From Kribbella kalugense (lineage in GTDB: Bacteria > Actinomycetota > Actinomycetes > Propionibacteriales > Kribbellaceae), in contig NZ_SODF01000003.1 in the NCBI RefSeq assembly GCF_004365875.1, positions 915,763 through 979,762 of the forward strand: a stretch of DNA of 64,000 nucleotides, given 5' to 3'. Made by a program: the position numbers and the translations under genes. Below the pieces are notes generated by a model, which saw only the letters and a list, made by a program, of their open reading frames with translations, searched no databases and was not told where the DNA came from. This document shows positions 17,298-25,783 of the stretch, piece by piece (position 1 is the first letter of the stretch; every line of letters begins with the position of its first letter).

Positions 17298-18734
17298 CTA
17301 CCAACTGGTGTCGAGCGGCTTCCCCTCGGCATAACCGGCGGCGGTCTGGAGCCCGACCACGGCCCGGTCGTGGAATTCGGCCAGGTTCGCGGCACCGACG
17401 TACGTGCAGGAACTCCGGACTCCGGACACGATCGAGTCCAGGACGTCCTCGACGCTCGGGTGCTCCGGGTCGAGGTACATCCGCGCGGTCGAGATGCCCT
17501 CCTCGAAGATGCTCTTCCGGGCTCGCTGGAACGGTGAGTCGTCGGCGGTCCGCGACCGGACCGCCCGCGCCGACGCCATCCCGAAGCTCTCCTTGTAGAT
17601 CCGGCCCTGGCTGTCGCGGTGCGGATCGCCCGGCGACTCGTACGTGCCGGCGAACCAGGACCCGATCATCACGCTCGATGCGCCGGCGGCCAACGCGAGC
17701 GCGACATCGCGCGGATGCCGTACGCCGCCATCCGCCCAAACGTGCTTGCCGAGCTCACGCGCCCGGGTCGCGCACTCGAGCACGGCCGAGAACTGTGGAC
17801 GACCGACGGCCGTCTGCATCCGCGTCGTACACATCGCACCTGGACCGACGCCGACCTTCACGATGTCCGCACCGGCCGCGACCAGGTCGCTGACGCCCTC
17901 GGCAGTGACGACGTTGCCGGCCACGATCGGCACCTTCGGGTTCAGGGCTCGGACCCGTTCGACGACCTCGAGCATGCGCTCCTGATGACCGTGCGCGGTG
18001 TCGATGACGAGTACGTCGATACCGACGTCGAGCAACGCCTTCGCCTTCTGCTCGGCATCACCGTTGATCCCGATCGCCGCGGCGACCCGAAGCTTGCCGT
18101 TCGCGTCGAGGGCCGGGTCGTACAGCGTCGCGCGGAGCGCACGCTGCCGGGTCATGATGCCGACGATCTGCTCATCCGCATCCACCACAGGCGCCAGCCG
18201 GTGCCGGCCGTCATGCAACTGGTTGAACGCCGTCTCCGGGTCGATCCCCTTCGGCAACGTCAGCAACTCGCGGGACATGATGCTCTCGAGCTGGGTGAAC
18301 CGATCGACGCCAGAACAGTCAGCCTCGGTCACGACGCCGACCGGCCGGCCGTGGTCGACCACCACAACCGCGCCGTGGTTCCGTTTCGGCAGCAGGTTCA
18401 GGGCCTCACCCACCGTGCCCGTCGGGGGCAGCGTCAGCGCGGTGTCGTGCACCGGATCCCGCTGCTTGACCCAGGCAACTACGTCGGCGACCACGTCCAC
18501 CGGAATGTCCTGCGGAATCACGGCCAGCCCACCACAGCGAGCAATCGTCTCGGCCATCCGCCGTCCCGAAACGGCCGTCATGTTCGCCGCAACCACCGGG
18601 ATCGACGTACCGCTTCCGTCCGCGGTCGAAAGATCCACATCCAACCGCGACGCAACCCTCGACCGGTTCGGCACCAGGAACACGTCACTGAACGTCAGGT
18701 CCCCCAACGACTCCCGCTCATGATGAAACCGCAT
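17298..18734 (-). CDS. guaB1: GuaB1-family IMPDH-related protein (GMP reductase)
   Basis: 478-residue TIM-barrel protein of the IMP dehydrogenase/GMP reductase superfamily, GuaB1 branch. Two CBS domains interrupt the barrel (about residues 95-215: KRNHGAVVVVDHGRPVGVVTEADC and HRLAPVVDADEQIVGIMTRQRAL). The catalytic loop is VGVGPGAMCTTRMQTAVGRPQ, with the catalytic Cys but with AM instead of IMPDH's SI, and a phosphate site ADGGVRHPRDVALALAAGASSVMIG. The mycobacterial GuaB1 is reported to be a GMP reductase regulated through its CBS domains, and I assign that role here: purine salvage, GMP to IMP with NADPH. Start ATG at 18734. Confidence 0.9.
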   Translation of the reverse strand: MRFHHERESLGDLTFSDVFLVPNRSRVASRLDVDLSTADGSGTSIPVVAANMTAVSGRRMAETIARCGGLAVIPQDIPVDVVADVVAWVKQRDPVHDTALTLPPTGTVGEALNLLPKRNHGAVVVVDHGRPVGVVTEADCSGVDRFTQLESIMSRELLTLPKGIDPETAFNQLHDGRHRLAPVVDADEQIVGIMTRQRALRATLYDPALDANGKLRVAAAIGINGDAEQKAKALLDVGIDVLVIDTAHGHQERMLEVVERVRALNPKVPIVAGNVVTAEGVSDLVAAGADIVKVGVGPGAMCTTRMQTAVGRPQFSAVLECATRARELGKHVWADGGVRHPRDVALALAAGASSVMIGSWFAGTYESPGDPHRDSQGRIYKESFGMASARAVRSRTADDSPFQRARKSIFEEGISTARMYLDPEHPSVEDVLDSIVSGVRSSCTYVGAANLAEFHDRAVVGLQTAAGYAEGKPLDTSW

Positions 18735-18828
18735 GACAGACCCCTTCGCCCGACCAACAAACCCACCCAGCCTGTCACGTCAACAACCCCCGAACAAGCA
18801 GATCACAGCCCGTGTCCGTCAGCCGCCG

Positions 18829-19437
18829 TCATCGGTCGAGGCCGCGGCCCTCGCGCGGTGGCGAGTCTCCACGGCGGCCCCCGAAATCGGACGCCGCCAA
18901 CGGCCGAGACGTTGCCAACGGCACCTGACCGGGAAAGGCATGCGCGATCGCACGGTTGGCATCAAGCTCAGCCTGCCGCTGAGCCTGGTTCTGCCTGAGG
19001 CTGGGCATCCGATCACCGAACGCATTCAAACCCGGCTGCCGGTCATGAAGGTTCCGATTGAGCCGCGCACACGTGTGCTCATAGATATTGCCGGCACCTT
19101 GCCGCGGCTTAACCGCCAACAACTCCCGCCGAGGGGGCCCGCCGGGCTCTGCAGGCGGCATCTCTCGAAACACCAGCCGATGGTCCGCCTTCTCTTGCGG
19201 ATCGGACTGCAGATAAGCAGTGACGCAGTCCCGCAGATCACCCTTCCCAGATTCGTATCCCAGCGCATGGCGCCCATCCGACGTCCCACCCGCGAGCCGC
19301 TCCATTTCACGAAGGACCTGTCGGCGGACGTAGTCGTCCGGTCCGCCCGGGTTTCGCGCTGCCGCCGCCGTGAGCCGCCGGAAGTCCATCGCGAACCCAT
19401 CGCCGATGATTAGCTCGTAGCCGCCAGTGGGGCTCAA
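18829..19437 (-). CDS. RelE/ParE-like toxin candidate with C-terminal extension
   Basis: 202-residue protein that I cannot place in a named family. The central part, YESGKGDLRDCVTAYL, then DHRLVFREMPP and RRELLAVKPRQGAGNIYEHTCARLNR, has the layout of RelE-fold toxins (a G-D-L segment, HRLVYR strand, strand with final Y-E). A charged 60-residue tail rich in Gln and Arg follows, and an N-terminal helix precedes. The likely start is TTG at 19437, which overlaps the TGA of the upstream antitoxin-like gene (TTGA), so the pair is coupled in antitoxin-first order. This context raises the toxin reading from weak to plausible. GC content resembles the neighbours. Confidence 0.55.
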   Translation of the reverse strand: MSPTGGYELIIGDGFAMDFRRLTAAAARNPGGPDDYVRRQVLREMERLAGGTSDGRHALGYESGKGDLRDCVTAYLQSDPQEKADHRLVFREMPPAEPGGPPRRELLAVKPRQGAGNIYEHTCARLNRNLHDRQPGLNAFGDRMPSLRQNQAQRQAELDANRAIAHAFPGQVPLATSRPLAASDFGGRRGDSPPREGRGLDR

Positions 19438-19946
19438 TGCGAGCTGTCGTCTTCCTGACGGATCTCATCGAGGATCCGTTGAGTCTCCGGCCCCATCAGC
19501 TCGGCGAATTCGTCGACGGTCATCGGACGGCTGGTCGGGAGCGGTTCCGTGGCGTAGACACGACGGGTCGGATCCTCCACCGTCCCGGGCGGCGGCTCGT
19601 CGTCGCCGCGCAGTTGGCGGTACTGCGAGGTCGACATGATGACGGCCTCCGGCACGCCATCGTCACCCCAGATCACCGGCGCGAACGACCCGGCCCGGAT
19701 CGCAGCCACCATCGCCACGAGCTCCGCGTCCACGGTCTCCGCCGTGACCACGCCAGGACGGCGCTCGAACTTCGACTCCCCGCCAAGATCCTCGAACTGG
19801 TCATACGTCAGCAGCACCGCCTCCGGCACCCCGCCGTCGCCGAAGCTGAACGGCATCGTCCGCCCACGCCGGAACCGGTTCAGTACCCCCGCAACATCCC
19901 GCCGTACGTCCTCAACCGACCGAACCCCAGAACCATCAGTAGCCAC
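19434..19946 (-). CDS. Antitoxin-like protein with two tandem Phd/YefM-type units
   Basis: 170 residues containing the same motif twice. Unit 1: RFRRGRTMPFSFGDGGVPEAVLLTYDQFEDL (residues about 25-55). Unit 2: IRAGSFAPVIWGDDGVPEAVIMSTSQYRQL (about 83-112). Each matches the N-terminal Phd/YefM core, in which a basic helix leads to P-V-x-x-x-x-G-x-P-x-A-V-L-x-S-x-x-x-Y/F. The C-terminus (MTVDEFAELMGPETQRILDEIRQED) is acidic and helical, as expected of a toxin-binding tail. Stop overlaps the TTG start of the RelE-like gene. A tandem antitoxin could bind DNA as a pseudo-dimer. Assignment rests on motif reading only. Confidence 0.65.
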   Translation of the reverse strand: MATDGSGVRSVEDVRRDVAGVLNRFRRGRTMPFSFGDGGVPEAVLLTYDQFEDLGGESKFERRPGVVTAETVDAELVAMVAAIRAGSFAPVIWGDDGVPEAVIMSTSQYRQLRGDDEPPPGTVEDPTRRVYATEPLPTSRPMTVDEFAELMGPETQRILDEIRQEDDSSH

Positions 19947-20001
19947 CCCCCGACTCTACGACGCCACTACCGCCTGGACCCCCACTTATCCACAGGCAGC
20001 A

Positions 20002-20037
20002 AGGCCGGCTCCCTCTGGAATCAGAAGGAGCCGGCCT
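20002..20037 (-). terminator. Intrinsic terminator after katG
   Basis: AGGCCGGCTCC and GGAGCCGGCCT, 11-bp perfect arms with a 14-base loop, lie 14 bases downstream of the katG stop. Strong stem, no long T-run, as usual in high-GC genomes. Confidence 0.7.
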
Positions 20038-20051
20038 CGGTTGTGTTTGCG

Positions 20052-22280
20052 TCAGCGGAGGTCGAAGCGGTCTAGTTCCATGACTTTGTGCCAGGCGGCT
20101 GCGAAGTCGGTGACGAACTTCTGCTGGGCGTCGTCGCTGGCGTAGACCTCGGCGACGGCGCGGAGTTCGGAGTTCGAGCCGAAGACCAGGTCGGCGCGGG
20201 TGCCGGTCCACTTGGACTCGCCGTTGACGGAGCCTTCGAACGTTTCCTGGCTGTCGTCGGTCGCGTGCCATTCGGTGCCGAGGTCGAGCAGGTTCACGAA
20301 GAAGTCGTTCGTGAGCGTGCCCGCGTTCTCGGTCAGTACGCCGTACTTCGAACCGTCGTAGTTCGCACCCAGGACCCGCAGGCCGCCGACCAGGACAGTC
20401 AGCTCCGGCGCGCTCAGGGTGAGCAGGTTCGCCCGGTCGAGCAGGAGGTACTCGGCCGGAAGCCGGTTGCCCTTGCCGTAGTAGTTACGGAACCCGTCCG
20501 CAACAGGCTCGAGCGCCGCGAACGAGTCGGCGTCCGTCTGCTCCGCCGAAGCGTCCACCCGACCAGGCGTGAACGGTACGACGACATCGTGGCCGGCGTT
20601 CTTCGCCGCGATCTCCACACCGACACCACCGGCGAGCACGATCAGGTCGGCCAGCGAGACCGGCTTCCCGAACGACTGCTGGATGCCTTCGAGAGTCCGC
20701 AGTACCTGCGCCAGCTCGTCGGGGTTGTTGACCTCCCAGCCGGCCTGCGGCTGCAGGCGGATGCGGGCACCGTTGGCGCCACCGCGCTTGTCGCTACCGC
20801 GGAACGTCGAAGCCGACGCCCACGCGGTCGAGACCAGCTGCGAGACCGACAGCCCGGAGGCCGCGATCGCCGCCTTCAGCGCGGTCACGTCGGCGTCGCC
20901 GATCAGCTCGTGGTCGACGGCCGGCAGCGGGTCCTGCCAGATCAGCACCTCGCTCGGGACCTCCGGGCCGAGGTAGCGGACGACCGGACCCATGTCGCGG
21001 TGCGTCAGCTTGTACCAGGCCCGCGCGAACGCGTCCGCGAACTCGTCCGGGTTGTCCTTGAACCGGCGCGAGATCGGCTCGTAGATCGGGTCGAACCGCA
21101 GCGCCAGGTCCGTCGTCAGCATGGTCGGCTTCTGCTTCTTGGCCGGGTCGAACGCGTTCGGAATGATCTCCTCGGCGTCCTTGGCGACCCACTGGTTCGC
21201 ACCGGCCGGGCTCTTCGTCAACTCCCACTCGTAGCCGAACAGCAGGTTGAAGAAGTCGTTGCCCCACTTGGCCGGCGTGGTGGTCCAGGTGACCTCCAGA
21301 CCGCTGGTGATCGCGTCCGGGCCGTGGCCGGTGTTGTACGTGTTGCGCCAGCCCAGACCCTGGTGGTCCATCGGCGCACCCTCCGGCTCGGCGCCGACGT
21401 ACTGCTCCGGGTCGGCCGCACCATGCGTCTTGCCGAAGGTGTGCCCACCGGCGATCAGCGCGACGGTCTCCTCGTCGTTCATCGCCATCCGGCCGAACGT
21501 CTCGCGGATGTCGCGGGCCGAGGCGACCGGGTCCGGGTTGCCGTTCGGGCCTTCCGGGTTCACGTAGATCAGGCCCATCTGGACCGCACCGAGCGGCTGC
21601 TCCAGCTCACGGTCACCGGTGTAGCGCTCGTCGTCCAGCCACGTGGTCTCGGGGCCCCAGTAGACGTCGTCCTCCGGCTCCCACACGTCCGCGCGGCCAC
21701 CGGCGTACCCGAAGGTCTTGAAGCCCATCGTCTCGAGCGCGACGTTGCCGGTCAGGATCAGCAGGTCGGCCCAGGAGATCTTCTGGCCGTACTTCTTCTT
21801 CACCGGCCAGAGCAGCCGGCGCGCCTTGTCCAGGTTCGCGTTGTCCGGCCAGCTGTTCAGCGGGGCGAACCGCTGCTGGCCCGCACCGGCGCCGCCACGA
21901 CCGTCGCTGATCCGGTAGGTGCCGGCGCTGTGCCACGCCATCCGGATCATCAGCGGGCCGTAGTTCCCGAAGTCGGCCGGCCACCAGTCCTGCGAGGTGG
22001 TGAGCACCTCGGCGATGTCCGCCTTCACGGCGGCCAGGTCGAGGGTCTTGAACGCCGCGGCGTAGTCGAACGACTCGCCCAGCGGGTTCGCCACGGCCGG
22101 GTTCTTGGCCAGGATCTTCAGGTTCAGCTGGTTCGGCCACCAGCCGCGGTTCGCGTTCCCGCTGGTCGGGTGCGCACCCTGACCGTGGTCAACAGGGCAA
22201 CCGCCGGACGCCTGCGCTTCCTCTTGGCCGCGGCTCTCCTCGCTGCCTTCACCGGGTAGCGGCTCATGCTTCTCGGACAT
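20052..22280 (-). CDS. katG: Catalase-peroxidase KatG
   Basis: 742-residue bifunctional haem catalase-peroxidase. The proximal and distal sites are intact: distal RMAWHSAGTYR (Arg, Trp, His), the covalent Trp-Tyr-Met adduct partners in MAWH, GLIYVNPEGPNG and GRMAMNDEE, and proximal His in ALIAGGHTFGKTHG. The C-terminal inactive peroxidase-like domain is complete. It degrades hydrogen peroxide and, in mycobacteria, activates isoniazid. ATG at 22280 has a GGAAGGAAT ribosome site; the open frame continues upstream without meaning. furA lies 37 bases upstream on the same strand, so both should be one operon repressed by FurA. Confidence 0.98.
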   Translation of the reverse strand: MSEKHEPLPGEGSEESRGQEEAQASGGCPVDHGQGAHPTSGNANRGWWPNQLNLKILAKNPAVANPLGESFDYAAAFKTLDLAAVKADIAEVLTTSQDWWPADFGNYGPLMIRMAWHSAGTYRISDGRGGAGAGQQRFAPLNSWPDNANLDKARRLLWPVKKKYGQKISWADLLILTGNVALETMGFKTFGYAGGRADVWEPEDDVYWGPETTWLDDERYTGDRELEQPLGAVQMGLIYVNPEGPNGNPDPVASARDIRETFGRMAMNDEETVALIAGGHTFGKTHGAADPEQYVGAEPEGAPMDHQGLGWRNTYNTGHGPDAITSGLEVTWTTTPAKWGNDFFNLLFGYEWELTKSPAGANQWVAKDAEEIIPNAFDPAKKQKPTMLTTDLALRFDPIYEPISRRFKDNPDEFADAFARAWYKLTHRDMGPVVRYLGPEVPSEVLIWQDPLPAVDHELIGDADVTALKAAIAASGLSVSQLVSTAWASASTFRGSDKRGGANGARIRLQPQAGWEVNNPDELAQVLRTLEGIQQSFGKPVSLADLIVLAGGVGVEIAAKNAGHDVVVPFTPGRVDASAEQTDADSFAALEPVADGFRNYYGKGNRLPAEYLLLDRANLLTLSAPELTVLVGGLRVLGANYDGSKYGVLTENAGTLTNDFFVNLLDLGTEWHATDDSQETFEGSVNGESKWTGTRADLVFGSNSELRAVAEVYASDDAQQKFVTDFAAAWHKVMELDRFDLR

Positions 22281-22317
22281 CAGATTCCTTCCAGGACTGG
22301 ACTTTTTCAAGACAAGA

Positions 22318-22743
22318 TCAGGTACGGCGTGAGCAGTCGGCGCACAGCCCCCAATAGATGACCTCGGCCTCGTCGATGACGAACCCGTGGTCCTCGGACG
22401 CGGTCAGGCAAGGCGCGTGCCCGACCGCACAGTCGACGTCGGCGATGGCACCGCAGGACCGGCAGACCGCGTGATGATGGTTGTCACCCACCCGCGACTC
22501 GTACCGCGCGACCGATCCCAACGGCTGAATCCGGCGCACCAGCCCCGCCGCCGTCAGGGTGTGCAGCGAGTCGTACACGGCCTGGTGCGACACGTCCGGC
22601 AATTCGTTGCGCACGGCACCGATAATCGAGTCGGTGTCCGCGTGCGGATACCCGTACACCGCGGCCAGCACGGCCACCCGCGGTCTCGTCACGCGCAGGG
22701 AAACCTCACGCAACAACTCCTGAAGTTCACCCACCGTCGGCAC
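22318..22743 (-). CDS. furA: Fur-family peroxide/redox regulator FurA (CatR-type)
   Basis: 141-residue Fur-family repressor directly upstream of katG. DNA-binding helix region REVSLRVTRPRVAVLAAVYGYPHADTDSIIGAVRNELPDVSHQAVYDSLHTLTAAGLVRRI; then YESRVGDNHHHAVCRSCGAIADVDC with the regulatory metal HHH cluster and a CxxC structural zinc site; a second C-terminal CxxC (GLCADC). GTG at 22743 gives a family-typical N-terminus; longer in-frame versions read through the promoter. FurA/CatR proteins repress furA-katG and release it on peroxide exposure. Sister group Zur would have a different metal site; the katG link decides for FurA. Confidence 0.95.
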   Translation of the reverse strand: MPTVGELQELLREVSLRVTRPRVAVLAAVYGYPHADTDSIIGAVRNELPDVSHQAVYDSLHTLTAAGLVRRIQPLGSVARYESRVGDNHHHAVCRSCGAIADVDCAVGHAPCLTASEDHGFVIDEAEVIYWGLCADCSRRT

Positions 22744-22760
22744 GTTCCGCAGTCTTCCGC

Positions 22761-22779
22761 GTTTTCTGGAATGAGTCAA
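22761..22779 (-). promoter_or_regulatory. furA promoter/operator region
   Basis: On the minus strand TTGACTCATTCCAGAAAAC ends 17 bases before the furA GTG. From memory it resembles the conserved FurA-bound promoter element of mycobacterial furA-katG operons. TTGACT could be a -35 element. A separate palindrome, GTCTCA-ACG-TGAGAC at 22785-22799, lies next to it across the end of the monooxygenase gene. Confidence 0.55.
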
Positions 22780-22787
22780 GATTAGTC

Positions 22788-24185
22788 TCAACGTGAGACG
22801 CGCGTGTCGCCGAACCACTGCGTCAGCGCGTCAACGACGGACCCTTCCCCCGACCAGCACACCAGTCCATCCGGGCGAATCAGCAACGCTTCGTGCTCCC
22901 CGTCAGGCTTGACGCGTACGACGTCCACGCGATCGGCCCAGCCATCCGGCCAGTCGCGGTCGCCGAAGTCGAGAAGCAGACCGCGTCCCGAATGCAACAG
23001 CTCCGACAACCAAGTCGGACCGTCTTCGGCGACCAGTTCGAGATCGGGGATCCGGCCGGGCGCATCCAGCCCCGACATCATGCCGGCCAGGTACCTGTTG
23101 GCGTCCGGCAATCGCACGAGGTCGGTGACGAGCTCGCGCAGGTCACCGATGTCCTCACCGGCCCCCGGCAGGGCCAGAACACGCTGCGCCGCGGTATGCC
23201 GCAGCACGCGAGCCGCCGGTGGGTGCCGCTCGGCCTGGTAGGTATCGAGCAGATCGGCCGCGCCATGCACGGCGGCCGCGAGCTTCCAGCCCAGATTGAA
23301 CGCGTCCTGTACGCCGAGGTTGAGGCCCTGCCCGCCGAACGGCGGGTGGATGTGCGCCGCGTCCCCGGCGAAGAAGATCCGCCCGTATCGATAGGACTCC
23401 AGTTGCCGGGTCGCGTCGCCGAACTCGGACGAGTTGAGTACCTCCGCGAGCCGCGTCTCCTCGCCGTACAAGGAAGTGAGCGCGGTCTGCGTCTCGTCCG
23501 GGGTAGCGACCCCTTCCCGACCGAAGGTGAACCGGTACTTCCCGTCGCCGACCGGCACGAGCATGCCCCAGTACTCGTCGCCGTACTTCGTCAGCGTGCT
23601 GAAGTGACCGAGGACCGTCGGGACCTGATCGGACACCGATGACAGCCGTACGTCGGTGAGGACCGCGCGGAACGTCCCGGGTCGTCCGGGGAACGGGGCG
23701 TCGAGCAGCTTGCGGACAGTACTGTGCCCGCCGTCGCAGGCGACGAAGTACTTCGCGCGCAACGTCGTACCGCCGGCTGTCACCGTGACGCCCTCGTCGT
23801 CCTGCGCGATCGCGGTGACCTCCGCACCCCAGACGACGCGAGCGCCGCGCGCGACCGCGGCGCGTTCCAGCTCTTCTTCGACGATCCACTGCGGTACCGA
23901 GATCGGGTACGGGTGGCGGCTGTTCCACGGTGTCGCGTCGAGCGGCACCGGGAGTCCGGCGAAGTGCCCGCCGACCGGCTCGCGCGGCAGCTCCCGCGCC
24001 TCGATCGGGCCGAGCAGCCCGCGCAGCTCCAGCACCTCCGCCGTTCGCGCCTGCAGAGCGCCGCCCTTGACCTGCTCGATCCGCGCATCCAGCCGCTCGA
24101 CGACTGTCACGTCGACCCCGGCGAGCGCCAGTTCGTAGGCCAGCATCAGTCCGGTCGGACCTGCACCCGCGATCACTACGTCCAT
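22788..24185 (-). CDS. FAD-dependent aromatic monooxygenase
   Basis: 465-residue flavoprotein of the class A hydroxylase family (PheA/TfdB, tetracycline/rifampicin monooxygenase relatives). N-terminal FAD-binding VVIAGAGPTGLMLAYELALAGVDVTVVER (GxGxxG), middle CDGGHSTVRK (DG motif), and GRIFFAGDAAHIHPPFGGQGLNLGVQDAFNLGWKL (GD motif). The C-terminal thioredoxin-like part is short. It hydroxylates an aromatic or polyketide substrate with NAD(P)H and oxygen; the substrate is unknown, and antibiotic inactivation is one possibility. It is divergent from a TetR regulator, with a perfect palindrome between them, so it is probably that repressor's target. Confidence 0.92.
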   Translation of the reverse strand: MDVVIAGAGPTGLMLAYELALAGVDVTVVERLDARIEQVKGGALQARTAEVLELRGLLGPIEARELPREPVGGHFAGLPVPLDATPWNSRHPYPISVPQWIVEEELERAAVARGARVVWGAEVTAIAQDDEGVTVTAGGTTLRAKYFVACDGGHSTVRKLLDAPFPGRPGTFRAVLTDVRLSSVSDQVPTVLGHFSTLTKYGDEYWGMLVPVGDGKYRFTFGREGVATPDETQTALTSLYGEETRLAEVLNSSEFGDATRQLESYRYGRIFFAGDAAHIHPPFGGQGLNLGVQDAFNLGWKLAAAVHGAADLLDTYQAERHPPAARVLRHTAAQRVLALPGAGEDIGDLRELVTDLVRLPDANRYLAGMMSGLDAPGRIPDLELVAEDGPTWLSELLHSGRGLLLDFGDRDWPDGWADRVDVVRVKPDGEHEALLIRPDGLVCWSGEGSVVDALTQWFGDTRVSR

Positions 24186-24224
24186 GAGAGTTCCCCTCAG
24201 TGCAAAAGTAGACTAAGTGCAAGA

Positions 24225-24239
24225 TAGCACTGAGTGCTA
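24225..24239. promoter_or_regulatory. 15-bp palindromic TetR operator
   Basis: TAGCACT-G-AGTGCTA is perfectly symmetrical and lies between the divergent monooxygenase and TetR genes, 10 bases before the tetR GTG. Partial repeats of the half-site (AGTGCAA) occur at 24199 and 24216, suggesting extra binding positions. Confidence 0.7.
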
Positions 24240-24249
24240 AGGTTGCGCC

Positions 24250-24873
24250 GTGTCCTTGCGTGAGCGGAAGAAGGTGCAGACCCGGGCGGCGATCTCGGCG
24301 GCGGCGATCTCGCTGTTCATCGAGCACGGGTTCGACCAGGTCTCGATCACCCAGGTCGCGGAGGCCGCGGATGTCTCGCGGCGGACGCTGTTCGCGTACT
24401 TCCCCACCAAGGAGGACCTCGTCGTCCACCGGTTCGCCGACCACGAGGACGAGCCCGCGAGGGTGGTCCGCGGTCGCCCGGCCGGCCAGTCGCCACTGGC
24501 CGCTTTACACGAGCACTACCTGGACGCCCTTCGCAGGCGCGATCCAGCCACCGGCCTGACGGACGGACCGGAACAGCTCAGCCTGTACCGCCTGCTTCGA
24601 TCCACCACTCCACTGATGGCCCGGATGCTGCAGTTCAACGAGTCTGCCGAGACGCAACTGGCGGCGGCCCTGCGGGAGACAGCCGACACCGCCGAACTGC
24701 CCGCCCGCCTGGCCGCCGCCCAGATCGTCTCGGTCCAATGGACCCTCTCCATCGCCAACTACGAGCGCGCCGTCGCAGGCACCCGCTCCGACGACGCCTA
24801 CCCGGCCGCCGCAGCAGCCGCCGACCAGGCGTTCGCACTCCTGGCCGGCGGCCTATCTACGCTCTGGCCGTAA
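24250..24873 (+). CDS. TetR-family repressor of adjacent monooxygenase
   Basis: 207 residues. The HTH is at the N-terminus: TRAAISAAAISLFIEHGFDQVSITQVAEAADVSRRTLFAYFPTKEDLVVHRF. The remainder is helical and acyl/aromatic ligand binding is likely, by family. GTG at 24250 starts ten bases after a perfect palindrome. Divergent orientation with the FAD monooxygenase gene indicates local control: the repressor would shut both promoters until a substrate-like inducer binds. The C-terminal ligand domain is not close to any regulator I can name. Confidence 0.92.
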   Translation: MSLRERKKVQTRAAISAAAISLFIEHGFDQVSITQVAEAADVSRRTLFAYFPTKEDLVVHRFADHEDEPARVVRGRPAGQSPLAALHEHYLDALRRRDPATGLTDGPEQLSLYRLLRSTTPLMARMLQFNESAETQLAAALRETADTAELPARLAAAQIVSVQWTLSIANYERAVAGTRSDDAYPAAAAAADQAFALLAGGLSTLWP

Positions 24874-24886
24874 CCGGGGCCGGGCT

Positions 24887-25768
24887 TCAGAGCTGAATGT
24901 TCTCGAGGTCCTCGAGCAGACTGGGGTGTTGGGGCTTCCAGTTGAGTGTTTGCTGGGTGTGGGCGCTGGACGAGGGCTGGTCGGTCGCGAAGATCGGACC
25001 GAGCTGGCCGAAGGTCTCGTCCGGCACAGCCTCGACCGGAAGGCCCAGCCGACGGCCGATGACTGTCGCCAGGTCGCGTACGGCGTCACCATCATCGGCG
25101 ACCGCATGCCAGGCAGTCCCGGCCGGCGCGTTCTCGAGTACGAGCCGGAAGAGTACGGCGGCGTCGAGCGCGTGGACCGCCGGCCAACGTTGGCTGCCGT
25201 CACCGGGGTAACCGGACACCCCGGTCTGGCGCGCGATGCTGGTCAGCAGTCCGGCGAACCCACCGTCGCCGTTGTTGTGAACGGTCCGCGGCATGCGTAC
25301 GGCGGCGCTGCGGACACCGCGTGATGCAAGATCCAGGGTGGCCATGACGGAGCGACCACGGCCGCCGACGGGCCCGTCGAGCGGGAGTGGGTCGGCCTCG
25401 GTCGAGGCTCGGCCCGGCACCCACGGCGTACCGGAAACTGTGACGAGTGGTCGGTCGCTGCCTACGAACTCCTCGCCCATGGCAGCGAGCGCGGCGCCTT
25501 CTTCGGCAATCCCCTGGGCCAGAGCGGCCGGACTGCTGAAGTCGTTGCTGAAGGCAAGGTGAATCACACCGTCGGCCTTGGCGGCACCAGACCGAACGGC
25601 GTCCAGGTCGGCGAGACCTCCACGGACGGTGGCCGCACCGGCATCGCGGAGAGCAGCATCCGACGAGTCGGAGCGAGCGAGTGCGAGCACGCTATGACCG
25701 TTGTCGAGCAGTTCGCGAACGACCGCGGACCCGATCAGCCCGCTACCGCCGGTAATGAATACCTGCAT
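24887..25768 (-). CDS. NAD(P)-dependent epimerase/dehydratase-type oxidoreductase (extended SDR)
   Basis: 293-residue extended short-chain dehydrogenase. Rossmann motif MQVFITGGSGLIGSAVVRELLDNGHSVLALARS; second half with substrate region GVSGYPGDGSQRWPAVHALDAAVLFRLVLENAPAGTAWHAVADDG. The canonical YxxxK is not evident (GGRGRSVMATLD at that place), as in several atypical SDRs, so catalytic activity is less certain. Divergent from a TetR gene with two palindromic sites in the 84-base gap, which implies substrate- or stress-induced expression. Probably acts on a carbonyl or quinone compound; not more specific. Confidence 0.85.
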   Translation of the reverse strand: MQVFITGGSGLIGSAVVRELLDNGHSVLALARSDSSDAALRDAGAATVRGGLADLDAVRSGAAKADGVIHLAFSNDFSSPAALAQGIAEEGAALAAMGEEFVGSDRPLVTVSGTPWVPGRASTEADPLPLDGPVGGRGRSVMATLDLASRGVRSAAVRMPRTVHNNGDGGFAGLLTSIARQTGVSGYPGDGSQRWPAVHALDAAVLFRLVLENAPAGTAWHAVADDGDAVRDLATVIGRRLGLPVEAVPDETFGQLGPIFATDQPSSSAHTQQTLNWKPQHPSLLEDLENIQL

Positions 25769-25783
25769 GAAATGCTCCTCAAC

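Noticed and set aside
20088..22259. 723-residue plus-strand open frame opposite katG
   Set aside because: Shadow of katG; Arg/Val-rich translation.
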